64,000 nt of DNA from Diphasiastrum complanatum (GCA_029204225.1 CM055112.1:42804339-42868338); one strand, 5' to 3'. Counted from the first letter of the stretch, positions 1-12,389 are shown. A program made the numbers and translations. Notes: generated from the letters alone by a model not told the origin.

Positions 1-387
1 TTTACTTTATATGGTTGTGATCGGGACGTGACCCGTTAGGATATATTGATGATCCCGTAGACAGCTACTTGGGTTAGCCGGGTAGCCACATGTAAGAAGA
101 AATTAGCCTGTATAGTGATTTTGAGTTCATTATGCTATACTCAGGTGCATGTCCTGGGTTTGTCAGTATATGTGGCCATATTGGGCCTAATTCTAGTTTG
201 GTAGGTGGTAGGCTAGTTTAGTGACACCTATTGAGCCCATGCAGTTTGGGGCTTTGCTATATGTATAGTGTTTCTTCATAATAGACTTAACTTTTGTTGT
301 GCCATCTTTGAGAGCTTGTGAGGAGTGGCTATGGTGATTGTGTGATGTGATCTGCATACTGCACTAGATCCTAACAGAATTTTAACT
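1..387 (+). repeat. LTR-like end of a plus-strand LTR retrotransposon (partial)
   Basis: No credible coding frame is present. The stretch lies directly before a tRNA-iMet-type primer-binding site at 388-399, and a CTAACA end occurs near 376, as expected for an LTR 3' end. The left end is outside the window, so family and length are unknown. The assignment rests on the PBS alone. Confidence 0.45.
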
Positions 388-399
388 TGGTATCAGAGT
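388..399 (+). other. Primer-binding site, tRNA-iMet type
   Basis: The sequence TGGTATCAGAGT differs by one base from TGGTATCAGAGC, the usual complement of the initiator Met tRNA 3' end used by plant Copia elements. About 12 bases separate it from the putative LTR end, more than usual. The following 320 bases (400-720) hold an open frame of 113 codons that I do not recognise and regard as leader sequence. Confidence 0.55.
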
Positions 400-720
400 G
401 TCAGGGTGATGCAGGTATGCACAATCCAGTGGAGCTATGGGATAGCATCTTTCACCAGGAAAAATAGCACTCAAAGCGTATCAAGAGAGAGGACTCCATA
501 CGGGGTATCGGCAGTCCGGATGGCAGGAGACAGCAAAGTTCCTTCGATCGGAGTTTCGGGGAAGATTAGAACGATCGTCGTAAGTGGATTCCGGAGACAA
601 TTCACGAAAAATTGCTTGAGCAGGCTTCATAACAGCTTTTACGGAAAGCTGGCCAGAAATCTCTCAATGGTTCATCAATTGCTGAGCGGAGCAGATTGTA
701 AGGAAAAGAAGGATAGTGGG

Positions 721-1386
721 TGTCAAAATTTAGAGTTTAAAGACTAAAATTTATCTACAAATGATCACAAAGAGTGATTGGTAGCTTGGGATCTTGATCT
801 ATATCAAGACTGGCTGCCAAATCTAGCTTCTACTTGACAATCTTTGTGATTCCAAGCAAGAACAATAAAAAAAGATGATCCACGGTTTCACACGTGTGAA
901 GTACAGCTACTATACGGCCTGATAACAGAGAAATAGTTTACTTATCATTTACTAAGCATTCATCCACAAAGAAAGTGCTTAAGAGAGTCAAAACACAATG
1001 ATTGCTCCACAAACCAAGATTTCTCATCATTAGCTCAATAATGGATCCATCATGGATCAAGTACAAAATCACAACTCTCTCTCTCTAAGCTGCATCCAGC
1101 ACGTGTGGGACAGCTCATTGTACTCATCCATATCACTTTGGATAAGATCTATCAAGTTTGTCACATCATCCATTGGTGGTTTGTGTTGACCTTCTAGATT
1201 CCTACAATCTAGGACCTAACTCCTATAATTTAGGAGATGTCATATTAGACTCAAATGACAGCTAATCAAAATGGATCTGAATATTACAAGTGTCATTTCA
1301 CACATGTGGACAAGTTCTCACACGTGTGGATCCACATAGATGTCAAAATACATCAAAAACCATGTGAAAATTGCTTTATTTTAACA
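721..1386 (-). repeat. 3' LTR of Copia element E2 (666 bp)
   Basis: On the minus strand it starts TGTTAAAATAAAG directly after a polypurine tract (complement of 1387-1400) and ends TTTGACA at 721. A second copy of the family lies in plus orientation at 55221-55885 with the same ends and nearly the same length. It contains CACACGTGTG palindromes and a GA-rich stretch. The 5' LTR partner of E2 is not in the window. Confidence 0.85.
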
Positions 1387-1393
1387 CTCCTCC

Positions 1394-3650
1394 TCAATTT
1401 TTACATGATACAACTATAGTACATCTATCTACAACTCCTAAGGCTGATCTTAACTTGATAAATGAAGCCTTTGGCAAGGCTTTAGTGAGTAGATCAGCAA
1501 GGCAATCTGAAGAAGACACATGATGTAGCTTGATCTCCTTTGCTTGAACCTTTTCCCTCACAAAATGGTGAGCAATATCTATGTGCTTGCTCCTTACATG
1601 GAATGTGGGATTGGTTGCTAATGCTTGGCTTGATTGGTTGTCACAAAATATTGTTGGCTGCTCCTCGGCCTCCATGACTTGCAATTCCACCAAAAGCCTC
1701 TTCAACCATAGGATCTCCTTTCTTGTGGATGTTAGTGCCTTGTATTCCGATTCGGTTGAAGATAGAGAAATAGTATCTTGCTTTTTGGAAGCCAAGACAC
1801 TATGCCATTGCTAAGGAAGGTGACAAAAGCACTTGTGGACCTCCTATCCACCTTATCACCTGCAAAATCAGCATCCAAATATGCCCTTAAGGCAAGATTA
1901 GACCCATCATATAAAATCCCAAAGTTCTTGGTGGCCGAGATGTACCTCAACACACTTTTTGTATTTTTCCAATGACAAACCAATGGATTTTGCATAGATT
2001 GGCGTAGTTTGCCTACACTATAACTTAGATCAGGTCTAGTTATAGTAAGATAGATCAAGGAGCCTACAAGTCTCCTATATATTGTGATGTCCTCAAAGGA
2101 TGCTTCATCATCACTATTGGAAACTTTTACATTTTGCTCCATAGGAGTTTCTACTCCTTTACAGTCTTTCATTTCAAACTCTTCTAAGATAGAAGAATCA
2201 TATTTGGATTGAATGAAATGAAGATTACCAAGATCCACCATCTTAGACTCCTTAAACAATGCTACTTTCACTTCTTGTATACCATCAAGATCATTTCCAC
2301 TAAGGATAATGTCATCAACATACAAATGAGAATGATGATTTTACCATCATTAAATCTTAAGTACAAAGAAGGATCATAAGCACTTACAACAAATTTAATA
2401 GAGTTCAAGAAGGTATTCAACCTAGAATACCAAGCTCTAGGTGCTTGCTTAAGCCCATAAAGGCTTCTTAGCAATAGACACACTTTTTTCTCTTGATCTT
2501 CTTTGATGAAGCCCTTGGGTTGCCTCATGAAAATCTCCTCTTCCAAATATCCATTGAGAAAAGCATTAGTCAGATCAAGTTGAAATAGAGGCCAATTGAA
2601 AGTAGTTGCAAGAGAAATAATCAACCTTATGGAAACTAGCTTAGCAACAGGAGCAAAAGTTTCATCAAAATCTACTCCCTTGGTTTGCAAGAACCCCTTT
2701 GCCACTAGCCTTGACTTGTGTTTGTTGATGCTCCCATCTTGATTGTACTTCAATCTATAGATCCATTTGCACTCAAGTGGCTTTCTTCCTTGAGGAAGAT
2801 CCACAAGCTTCCATGTATGATTCTCCATAAGAGAATCATACTCTTTTTGCATGGCATCCCTCCATTCTTGTGACTCCATAGCTTCTTCAAAGCAACTTGG
2901 CTCATCAAACATAGAAGTTAGAAAAGTGTAAGAGGTAAGTGAATGTAGATCTTCCCTTTGTTCACCTTTGTCAACGTAGGTGAGCCTTGAGGGCTCGGCC
3001 TTCCTTCTTGTAGATCTCCTTGGAGTCCTCGGATCTTGAAATGGATCTTCATGATCTTGATCACTTGTAGGCTCCTCCTCAAACCTTACAAGATCCATGA
3101 CATAAGATGGATTAGAAGCTTTCTCATTCAACTTGTAGTAGTTACCTTCATCAAAAGTAACATCTCTACTCACTAAAGTCTTCTTAGTGATTGGATTATA
3201 GACTCTATATCCTTTGCTATTTTCAGCATAACCAACAAAGATTCCTTTAATAGAAGTAGGATCATCCTTTTTTCTTGTATCTAATGCTTGAAAAACATAG
3301 CAAGTAGATCCAAAAATTCTTAGATCTTTAAGATTCGGCTTCTTACAAAATAGAGCCTCATAAGATGTTATGCCTCCAATGGGCTTACATGGCAATCTAT
3401 TACACAAATAAGTTGCACAAATAATAGCCTCTCCCCAAAAGGACTTAGGTAGAGATGCATCTATCCTTAAAGCCTTAACACACTCACATAGTGTTCTATT
3501 CATCCTCTTGGCTATTCCATTTTGTTGTGGACTATAAGTACATGTAAGTTCTCTCTTAATGCCATTGGATTTACAAAACTCTATCATATTGGTGGAGATA
3601 TACTCTCCACCATTATCACTCCTCAATACTTTAATTCTAGCATTAAGTTG
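1394..3650 (-). pseudogene. Copia pol remnant E2 (integrase C-half, RT, RNase H)
   Basis: Read on the minus strand, this is the second half of a Ty1/Copia polyprotein. It opens in the integrase core at RSDNGGEYIST (second catalytic Asp) and YSPQQNGIAKRMNRTL (the catalytic Glu position is degraded: A-K instead of A-E). A linker follows, then RT (CKWIYRLKYNQDGS, QLDLTNAFLNGYLEEEI, YGLKQAPRAWYSRL, YVDDIILSG) and RNase H (SLSSTESEYKAL, CDNQSSQAL, HHFVREKV). A frameshift falls near 2330 just before YVDD. A deletion removes the strand after the Asp box, and another frame change near 1790 separates RT from RNase H. The gag-protease half is missing. It ends at the polypurine tract beside the 3' LTR. 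It cannot encode a working polyprotein. Confidence 0.9.
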
Positions 3651-4102
3651 ATTTTCAACTATTCATGACACGAGGTTCTAAAATGCATTCGAAATGTCCA
3701 TTTGCCATAGATCCCATCCATAAAGTGTAGCAAGTTAAATGATGACTCGAATGCTTACATCTTTGCCATGGGTGCGAAGGTCTCATCATAGTCAATCCCT
3801 TGTTGTTGAGCATATTCTTTTACCACTGACCTTGCCTTGTACTTGTTCATAGATCCATCTTGATTTGTCTTCACCTTGAAGATCCATTTGCATCCAATAG
3901 CTTTCTTGTCCTTAGGCAAATCCACCAATCTCCATTTTCCATTCTTCATAAGAGCTTGATACTCAAGATCCATTGGTTGGATCCACTCCTCTTCTTTCCT
4001 TGCTTGATCTACACTTGTAGGTTCATCCAAAGAGGTTGGGAAAGCAATCTAATTTTCAGAAACTACTTGCTTACCCTTTTGATCATATGTGAGCCTTGAA
4101 GG
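3651..4102 (-). pseudogene. Copia RT fragment from another family
   Basis: The minus strand encodes the pol linker and RT N-terminus: PSRLTYDQKGKQ, a stop, then EYQALMKNGKWRLVD, IGCKWIFKVKTNQDGS and DETFAPMAKM. The residues differ throughout from the equivalent RT of E2 (1394-3650), so it is a separate copy. It is cut near 3740 after the AKM motif and near 4102 by the LTR at 4103-4924. Bases 3651-3740 hold no recognisable frame. Confidence 0.85.
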
Positions 4103-4924
4103 TGTTGGTTTCACACATGTGGACTGTCCACAACATGTACTTGTGATCTCCTAAGGTGTGTAGATGCACCAAGATCAAGACTAGATTGAGATTCAAGACC
4201 TATCTTTGATTCTATGGCAAAAACACACTACTACATGCATTTAATCACTTCCAACTCTCACTCACACGTGTGGGAGGTGTTCCAAACATAATCTAAGTAA
4301 AAAAAGACTGCTCTCCTCGGGTAGAGAGATAAAATCATCATAAGCTCTCGGGTAGAGAGAGAAAGCTAGAAAACCAATTACTCACAAAATCCACTTGATC
4401 TCAAAATCAATTACATCCAAATGAGAAGTACAATGATACTAATAGATCCATGAGCTACCACAATACTCAATCATGATTGGATCACACTTTTGCCACCTCT
4501 TAATCCTATTGGACCATTGATCCATTCACCTCTAGATTCTATTGGACCATTTTCAAGCATATCTCAAATTCTATTGGACCACTCATGGTTCCACCTCTAG
4601 ATCCTATTGGACCTCTTAAACTTCATCATAAAAAAACATTACACTTTTCTACACTCTAATTGGCACGAGTTTGGTCTCCTACTCTATTTTGGCTCAATAG
4701 TGGCATTACAAGTGGAAATGGATAATTTGTCATCTATGCCAAATTTGACCCTATCAACATCCTACACCTAAATGCTTGACTATGAAATTCTATGAGAACC
4801 CTATATCAAACATTTTTATTTACTTTACAATTCTCCACACGTGGGAACATCCTCCACACTTGTCAGATTCACTTACAACTTCTTTCATAAAAATACCAAG
4901 CTAGAATTTTGCCAATTTCTCACA
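4103..4924 (-). repeat. 3' LTR of Copia-derived element E1 (822 bp)
   Basis: On the minus strand it begins TGTGAGAAATTGG after a polypurine tract (complement of 4925-4937) and ends AAACCAACA at 4103. The first 290 bases in plus coordinates are repeated almost exactly at 8352-8638, where they abut a primer-binding site. The LTR interrupts a Copia coding frame at 4102, so it arrived after that fragment. It carries CACACGTGTG-type palindromes and a repeated CTCGGGTAGAGAGA motif. Confidence 0.85.
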
Positions 4925-6009
4925 CTCCTCAAAAAATAGCTTGGAAAGGTACTAGATCACTTGAGAAGTTTGTAAATCTTTTTGAGTGGATCCTTTGGTA
5001 TGCATAAGAAGTGAAGATCAGCCAAGGGATCCATCATAGTAGCACCCTCACCATATCCATGATAAGATCTCTTTGGTAGAGTATTCTCTTGCCAATGCCT
5101 TTGAAGAGTGCTCCACCAATATGCCACTATGATCATGGGCTTCCTCCATGCTTGATGATGATCTTTTCTTTGAAAATTCCACTTGCATGATGGATGCACC
5201 ATAAGTAGAGAAATACGAGGCTTCCAAGCCTCATAAGGATCATGGAGATCAAGATCATAAGATGTGAAACAATGATGATTATCGAGATTATGCTTTTTAG
5301 CTTGACTACTCCAAATAAAATGAACTATATCCATGATGGATCTAATCTTGATATCAAAGACTATCTTGATCTTTTTTAGGCTAGTGACTCTCTCAAGGAT
5401 GTAAGTGTCCACTTTGGATGCTTCATTCAATCTCAAGAGGAGTTTACAATTTGCCTCAAAACATGTGAAAACATGATTTTCAAAAAAGTGAGTACCAAGC
5501 TCAATCTTGTTCTTACTAGAACCAAGAGCATACTTTTGACAATATAATATCTTGCATTCAAAAAGTATTGGAAACATATCTAAGTCAATATTGACAAGAA
5601 ACATGTCCATACCATAAGCATCATACAAAACTAGTATAGCTTTTCTTGAACTTTGAGATCCAAAAAATTCAATGAAGCAAGATAGCATATCAAGCAAAGG
5701 AAGAGAAGCATATATGAATGTGTTGTAATAGATACAACATGAAAGATGCCCCTCTTTGCCATGTAAGGTGAGCCATAAAGACTCGGCCATGCATCTCGAA
5801 GATCTTCTTGAAATCATATGAAGAAGAGACTCCTCCTCACACCTCGGCCCCATCATAACTTGAACACCTTCAAAAGAGATAACTTGTGATGCTTCTTGAG
5901 AAGCCTTGATCTCGGCCACTTCCAAGATTGAATCTTCATGCAATATGACATCTCTTTGAAATAGAGAGTGTAAAGACACTAAAGGCCTCCTTGATGGATG
6001 AGTATCCAA
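4925..6009 (-). pseudogene. E1 internal 3' region, pol linker joined to unknown sequence
   Basis: A 350-codon open frame (4957-6009) begins with residues resembling a Copia pol linker (RRPLVSLHSLFQRDVILHED, compare the SRDVVFHEEE of E4). From about 5750 onward it resembles no integrase, RT or RNase H I know. The element therefore lacks most of pol and would have needed proteins from elsewhere. The long frame may be chance or a remnant. It ends directly at the polypurine tract before the 3' LTR. Confidence 0.55.
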
Positions 6010-6226
6010 TCATGATCCATAAGCTTGGATCATCCTTCTTCCTTGTTTCCAAGGGAATACGTGCAAAGCAAGCACTACCAAGTTCACTAAGGTGATGAAC
6101 CTAAGGCTTCATCTTGAATAAAACTTCATATGGTGCTCTTCCTTCAAGAGCTCCAATACTCCTCAAAGCTTTGATCTTCAATGAGAATTTCTTCTCATCA
6201 TATGCTTTGAATAATAAGGAATAATC
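6010..6226 (-). other. E1 spacer between protease and pol linker
   Basis: Degenerate Copia internal sequence. The minus strand shows fragments consistent with the integrase zinc-binding region and the early core (LGELGSACFARIPLETRKKD-like residues near 6040-6080), broken by stops. No intact frame is present. Confidence 0.4.
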
Positions 6227-6738
6227 CTACACCATAATACTTGAAGAGAGAAGATATGTACATCTTGTGTGATCATCCTCCTTTGAAATATTGGACATAT
6301 AAGAAACATCAAGAGAGTTTGCACTCTCACTTGGATCCAATTTATAGATGCCTTCAAATCTTGATCCATATGCAAGGATCTCACCATCCTTCTTGATCAC
6401 ACAATTGTCAATATTGAAATTGACATCAAAGCCACTATCAAGAAGTTGGCCAACACTTAAGATGTTCTTTGTAAGATTTGGGACAAAAAGAACATTGTTG
6501 AGAAAGAGATTTTTGGAAGATGCAAGCTTCAAGGGAATAATCCCTACGCCTTCAATATTGCGCTCATGCTTACTTGCAATGTAAATGGTCTTCCTGACTC
6601 CATCATAAGACATAATAGATGAAAAAGAGTGCTTGGAGCCACACATATGTGAAGATGCTCCACTATCAATATACCATGAGTCATCCTTGTTGAAGGTGGA
6701 ATAGGAGAAGCTTGATGCCATAAGAGAGCCTTCTCCAC
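6227..6738 (-). pseudogene. Copia protease region of E1
   Basis: The minus-strand frame contains the retropepsin motif DSWYIDSGASSHMCGS (catalytic DSGAS) followed by the usual downstream strands (IEGVGIIPLKL, NVLFVPNLTKNILSVGQLLD). It lies behind a gag zinc knuckle in the same orientation. The E4 copy at 60300-60760 aligns along its length. The frame stops before the integrase zinc-binding motif is complete, so it is a protease remnant and not a working polyprotein. Confidence 0.85.
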
Positions 6739-7620
6739 ACTTGCAATATAGTCTTCTTTCTCATTGGTGATGTTGGCTTGATTGAGTTGATTCTTCTTTT
6801 TGAAGCAATTGGTGGCATAATGGCCTTTCTTACCACAATAAAAACACTTGATCTTCTTCTTCTTGAGATTTGAATTAGAAGCATGAGAGGTATCCTACTC
6901 CTCTCCATCTTGGTCTTTAGCTTTGTCTTTAGAGAAGTGATGGTGTTGCTTCTTACTCCTCTCTTTGTGCTTGGCAAATAGAACTTTGCCATCATCATGA
7001 TTGAGTGATAGCTTGTCCATCCTCAAGAGTTTGTACTCTTGTCTTGATTTTTCATAAATAAGCACACTTTTAAGGGCCTCCAAACTTGGTAGCTCCTCCT
7101 TAATGGCATAGAATAGGACAAGGTTGTCATATCCATCTCTCAAGCCATTGAGAATGACTTGGACTAGCTCACTTTGATTGATTGAGTCACCAATACATGC
7201 AAGCTCCCTATGAATATCCTTGACTCTCAAAACATAATTAGATGCACTCTCATCACTCTTTTGACTACTTTGGAAGATTTGATTTCCAAGAGTGAGGAGC
7301 CTAGAGGTGTTCTTAGCCTCATAGATGGAATTGAGACAATCCCAAGCTTCCTTGGATGTAGAACAATCACCAATCTCTCTCAATATCTCATTCGAGACAT
7401 TCATCTTAATGTAGTGGAGAGCCATCCTAGCTCTCTTCTTGTATTTTTGTACTTCTTGAAGGACTTGAGGCTCCTCCTCAATCCCAAGTACAATGTCCTA
7501 CATCACATCTTGGAGTATCAAGATGGACTCCATCCTCAACTTCCATATTGAATAATTGGAAGTAGACAATCTCTCACTTGGTTGCAACAAGTATGAACTC
7601 ATTGAAGTCATGTAAAGTGG
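6739..7620 (-). pseudogene. Copia gag remnant of E1 with CCHC zinc knuckle
   Basis: Minus-strand gag of the UBN2/DUF4219 type. The start SNYSIWKLRMESILILQ lies near 7560-7600, a stop follows the VM codons, then the core (ALHYIKMNVSNEILREIG, CLNSIYEAKNTSRLLTLG, YVLRVKDIHREL). After a TAG near 6895 the zinc knuckle CFYCGKKGHYATNC (CX2CX4HX4C) is still readable. In intact elements this protein forms the virus-like particle and binds RNA. At least two stops break it here. Confidence 0.85.
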
Positions 7621-8338
7621 AGATACATAAAAGTGATGAACAAAAAATGTTCCTTTTATCTCACTATAGGATCCAATAATGGTGTGCTACCATCTCCTAT
7701 GCAAGATCTTGCAACAAACAGTGAGATGATTCTCACTAGCTATCTCAATCTCTCCAAAACTAGATCTACTTCACATCAAATGATGGATTATGGGCAAATT
7801 TAGGATCAAACACTCTTAGCACGTGTGAAATACACTAAGAAACCAAATTTGACTCAAATACAATGATATTTCATGAAACAAAATGGCTAAGATCTCAAAA
7901 CAGTGCGTAGATCACATATAGATAAGATTGGTAAGCATTCAACTGTGATTTTGGATCAAACAAGCAATCTTTTGACCAAAACAAATGTGTCCTACCTAAC
8001 CCTCTTCAAAATCTTATAATTTTTGATTGGCACAACCAAATGGAATGAAACTGATTGCATCAGAAACTAGACAAAACTAGCTTAAAAAACAAGCTATCTA
8101 GCAAGATTTTTGGATCAAACATGAAAGAGAACTCCCAAACTGAAATTGGATGTTCCTCACATGTGTCTGAGCACCTGATTCCTTACAGTACCAGGTCAGA
8201 CCCAATCAATGCCCTATTGGTCTCTTTTGATCCAAAATTGGACAAGATAGCTAGGAAAATGGATCTTGACAATTTCTAGCTCAAGATTGATGAATAGTTT
8301 TCACTCAAATGGATCAAAATGCATGGTAACCTTAGGTA
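7621..8338 (-). other. Untranslated leader of E1
   Basis: About 700 bases between the gag start and the primer-binding site on the minus strand. No frame above 75 codons is present and nothing coding was recognised. It includes the CACGTGTGAAA palindromic motif seen in the LTRs (near 7820). Confidence 0.5.
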
Positions 8339-8351
8339 GGCTTTGATACCA
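8339..8351 (-). other. Primer-binding site of E1
   Basis: The minus strand reads TGGTATCAAAGCC directly after the LTR end CAACA, the standard LTR-PBS junction of plant Copia elements. One base differs from the usual TGGTATCAGAGCC. Confidence 0.85.
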
Positions 8352-8638
8352 TGTTGATTTCACACGTGTGGACTGTCCACAACATGTACTTGTGATCTCC
8401 TAAGGTGTGTAGATGCACCAAGACTAGATTGATATTCAAGATCTATCTTTGATTCTATGGCAAAAACACACTACTACATGCATTTAATCACATACAACTC
8501 TCACTCACACATGTGGGAAGTGTTCCAAACATAATCTAGGTAAAAAAAAGCTGCTCTCCTTGGGTAGAGAGAGAAAATCATCATAAGCTCTCGGGTAGAG
8601 AGAGAAATCTAGAGAACCAATTACTCACAAAATCCACT
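8352..8638 (-). repeat. Truncated 5' LTR of E1
   Basis: Nearly identical to the first 290 bases (plus coordinates) of the 822-bp LTR at 4103-4924. It stops abruptly at 8638, where a plus-strand Copia leader begins, so about 535 bp of LTR have been lost through recombination or deletion. Confidence 0.85.
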
Positions 8639-9735
8639 AAGGCTGATCAAGATTCCATGATTCTATGTGTTGATTTTCTTGGTATAAGTGCTAGAGAGAA
8701 TTTTTGAGATAGTTCCAAATCTTGGTGATTTATTTTGAAAGCATTTGTTGTTGTTCAAAGGAATGATTTGTGCATTGAAATAGGTTGAAAGAGAAGATCA
8801 GGTCATTGCTACATGGCAATCTCAATTGGAGTCATGTTGGAAGCCAATGATAGGCTTACCTCAAGTAACTATTCATTGTGGAAAGTGAGGATGGATCACT
8901 TCTTGAGATGAATGATGTTTTGAATATTGTTGCAAGTTTGGAGGAGAGACCAACAACACAACAAGATCAAATGAGGTATGACAAGAGGGCCAAGAAGGCT
9001 CTACACATGATAAAGATGAATGTTACCAATGAACTTCTCAAGGAAGTTGGTGAGGGTGATCTACACGGCCAATGATGGTGAGTGTGCAATCAAAGGGATT
9101 GGCATAGTTCCTATTTCTCTCTCTACAAATAGGAATGTTCATTTGGAGGATGTCTTGTCTATTCCATCTATTACAAAGAATTTGCTTAGTGTGAGCCAAA
9201 TGCTAAGTAAAGGCCTCAAGGTGGAGTTTGATGGAGATGCTTGTTTGATCAAAAGGAAGGATGTCTTGGTTGGAAAAGGTAAAAGGCAAGGGAAGTTGTT
9301 CAAACTAGATGCGTGTGTTATTGCTAACCAAGTTGGATGTGTTGCAAGAGAGCAAATTCCTATTCAAGAGGTTTGGCACAAAAAAATGAGACACCTCAAG
9401 TTCAGGTCATTGGAGGTAATGGCAAGGAAGAAGGTTGTGATTGGTCTTCCAAGTTCTTAAATGAAGCATGTTTGTGTCTTGTGCTTTGTCTAAGTCACAT
9501 AGACTACCTTATACTAGATCTATTTCTAGATCTACAAAGCCTTTTCAGCTTGTACATTCAAATATTCATGGATTTACTACAATTAGCAATAGTGGAGCTA
9601 AGATGTATGTAACATTCATTGATGATTTTATTAGATTTTGTTGGATCTATCTACTAAAGAGCAAGGATGAAGTGTACGATGTCTTTGTTAAGCCACAAAG
9701 ATCAAGTGCTTAAGAAGTGACAATGGTGGTGAGTA
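8639..9735 (+). pseudogene. Copia copy E5A, internally deleted
   Basis: A leader (8639-8833) is followed by gag beginning MLEANDRLTSSNYSLWKVRM at 8834. A frameshift after MDHFL is shared with copy E5B. Near 9054 gag jumps directly into the region after the protease motif (VIYTANDGECAIKGIG), which removes about 740 bp present in E5B. The integrase N-terminus follows (WHKKMRHLKFRSLEVM) and the first core strands (FIDDFIRFCWIYLLKSKDEV). It ends in the second catalytic motif (SDNGGEY) at 9735, where E5B's leader starts. Confidence 0.85.
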
Positions 9736-10220
9736 CATTGTAGATCAAAACCCTATATAGGTTTATAAACTTGATAAATTCCAATTTTTGAGTTCACATA
9801 CTAGATTTGGCTGATTTATGCATCATTGGATCAGCCTAAGTGGTGGCTAATAGGTTGCATATCAAATTTTCAGCATTTGTATGTAGATTTGGAATAGTCA
9901 ATTTTTTGTGATTTTGTCAAAACCCTAATTTTGATTGGATCTCTAGATAGTGAGGTTGTGGGACTTCATTTGAGTGTGTTTTAATCTTAGAAAGTGGCAA
10001 AAGTCATTAGATTGAGGATAGATCATAGGCTGATCAAGATTCCATGAATCTATGTGTTGATTTTCTTGGTATAAGTGCTAGAGAGAATTTTTGAGATAGT
10101 TTCAAATCTTGGTGATTTCTTTTGAAAGAATTTGTTGTTGTTCAAAGGAATGCTTTGTGCATTGAAATAGGTTGAAAGAGAAGATCAGGTCATTGCTACA
10201 TGGCAACTTGAATTGGAGTC
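9736..10220 (+). other. Leader of Copia copy E5B
   Basis: Untranslated leader. Bases 9741-10027 recur in inverted orientation at about 12001-12270, and 10028-10260 repeats the E5A leader at 8640-8880. There is no coding frame and no primer-binding site at its left edge, so the 5' LTR-PBS part was lost. Confidence 0.75.
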
Positions 10221-12000
10221 ATGTTGGAAGCCAATGATAGGCTTACCTCAAGTAACTATTCATTGTGGAAAGTGAGGATGGATCACTTCTTGAGATGAAT
10301 AATGTTTTGAATATTGTTGTAGGTTTGGAGGAGAGACCAACAACACAACAAGATCAAATGAGGTATGACAAGAGGGCCAAGAAGGCTCTACACATGATAA
10401 AGATGAATGTTACCAATGAACTTCTCAAGGAAGTTGTCTCAAGGAAGTTGGTAAGTGCACATCATCTTTGGAAGCTTGGAATTCATTGAAGAAGCTTTAT
10501 GAATCCAAGTCTACTTCTAGAGTGTTGACTCTAAGAAGGCAAATCTTTTCTTGTTTGCAAAAGAATGAAGAAAGTCCAAGTACATTTGTTTTGAGAATGA
10601 AAGCATTGATTGATGAGTTGGCTTTCATTGATGAAAGCATTAAGAAAGGAGAGCATATTCTAGTAATTCTTAATGGCTTGTTGAATGCTCATGCTAACAT
10701 TGTTAAAAGTATTGCTATTCAAAAGATTTTTCCAAGTTTGATGGATCTTCAAGAGATCTTGATCAATGAGGAATATAGGCTTCAAGCAAGAGGTGGATCC
10801 ACATCGACACTTCAAGAGGATGCTATGTTCACAAAGGGCAAATTCAAGGGCAAAACCAAAAGTAAGTGGTCTAAAGGGCAAGATCAAGTGGATGCTTCTT
10901 CAAGTGGCGAAAAGAAGGATAGATCAAGGTTCAAGTGCTTCTATTGTGGCATCAAAGGACACTTTGCAAGTGAGTGCTACAAGAAGAAGAGAGCTCAAGG
11001 AGACAAGCAAGGTAATCTTACTCTTGATGAGGATGGTTTGGATGTGCAATATGCAAATGATGATACTTTTGTGATATCTTTATGTATGCTCGCTAATGAT
11101 GGAGATCTAGATCCTTGGTGGATTGATAGTGGAGTAAGTTCACACATGACCTTTCACAAAGAGTACTTCACTTCTTTGTTGGCATATGGAGATGACAAGA
11201 GGGTGATCTACACGGCCAATGATGGTGAGTGTGCAATCAAAGGGATTGGCACAGTTCCTATTTCTCTCTCTACAAATAGGAATGTTCATTTGGAGGATGT
11301 CTTGTTTATTTCATCTATTACCAAGAATTTGCTTAGTGTGAGCCAAATGCTAAGTAAAGGCCTCAAGGTGGAGTTTGATGGAGATGCTTGTTTGATCAAA
11401 AGGAAGGATGTCTTGGTTGGAAAAGGTAAAAGGCAAGGGAATTTGTTCAAACTAGATGCGTGTGTTATTGCTAACCAAGTTGGATGTGTTGCAAGGGAGC
11501 AAATTCCTATTCAAGAGGTTTGGCACAAAAAAATGAGACACCTCAAGTTCAGGTCATTGGAGGTAATGGCAAGGAAGAAGGTTGTGATTGGTCTTCCAAG
11601 TTCTTTAAGTGATATCAAGCATGTTTGTGTCTTGTGCTTTGTCTAAGTCACATAGACTACCTTATACTAGATCTATTTCTAGATCTACAAAGCCTTTTCA
11701 GCTTGTACATTCAAATATTCATGGATTTACTACAGTTAGCAATAGTGGAGCTAAGATGTATGTAACATTCATTGATGATTTTATTAGATTTTGTTGGATC
11801 TATCTACTAAAGAGCAAGGATGAAGTGTATGATGTCTTTATCAAGCTCAAGAATGCAAGGGAGAACCAATTTTCCACAAAGATCAAGTGCTTAAGGAGTG
11901 ACAATGGTGGTGAGTACATATCTACCAAGTTCAAGGCCTTTTGTGATGAGCATGGGATCAAGAGGGAGTATACAACATCAAGGACCCCATCCTCAATCTA
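10221..12000 (+). pseudogene. Copia copy E5B, gag-protease-integrase (5' half)
   Basis: Gag starts MLEANDRLTSSNYSLWKVRM at 10221 and is frameshifted after MDHFL, as in E5A. A 13-14 base duplication (CTCAAGGAAGTTG) near 10428-10452 shifts the frame again. Frame 10468-11646 carries the gag core, the zinc knuckle CFYCGIKGHFASEC, the protease motif WWIDSGVSSHM (Ala to Val beside the catalytic DSG) and the start of integrase. A frameshift near 11610 precedes the integrase core (HSNIHGF, FIDDFIRFCWIYLLKS, LRSDNGGEYISTKF). It is cut at 12000 before the catalytic Glu, and RT is absent. Confidence 0.88.
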
Positions 12001-12389
12001 ATGACTTTTGTCACTTTCTAAGATTAAAACACACTCAAATGAAGTCCCACAACCTCACTATCTAGAGATCCAATCAAGATTAGGGTTTTGACAAAATCAC
12101 AAAAAATTAACTATTCCAAATCTAGATACAAATGTTGAAAATTTGATATGCAACCTATTAGCCACCACTTAGGCTGATCCAATGATGCATAGATCAGCCA
12201 AATCTAGTATGTGAATTCAAAAATTGGAATTTATCAAGTTTATAAACCTATATAGGGTTTTGATCTACAAAAGATCCAAACAAAAGCAAAAAACTCGATT
12301 TTGGTATAGAATCCTCTCTAGCATGCTCTAGACTTGATATCTTCACCAAACCATTGATAGATCTAATTTCCTCCATAACTGAAACACAA
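12001..12389 (-). other. Inverted Copia leader (element E6)
   Basis: On the minus strand this is the same leader as 9741-10027, immediately downstream of a primer-binding site. With the plus-strand leader it forms a 270-bp inverted repeat around the E5B coding block. A homologous fragment lies at 14653-14757. Confidence 0.8.

Noticed and set aside
406-747. 113-codon plus-strand frame after the first PBS
   Set aside because: No gag or other family features, and it runs across the boundary of the E2 LTR at 721. Treated as leader sequence.
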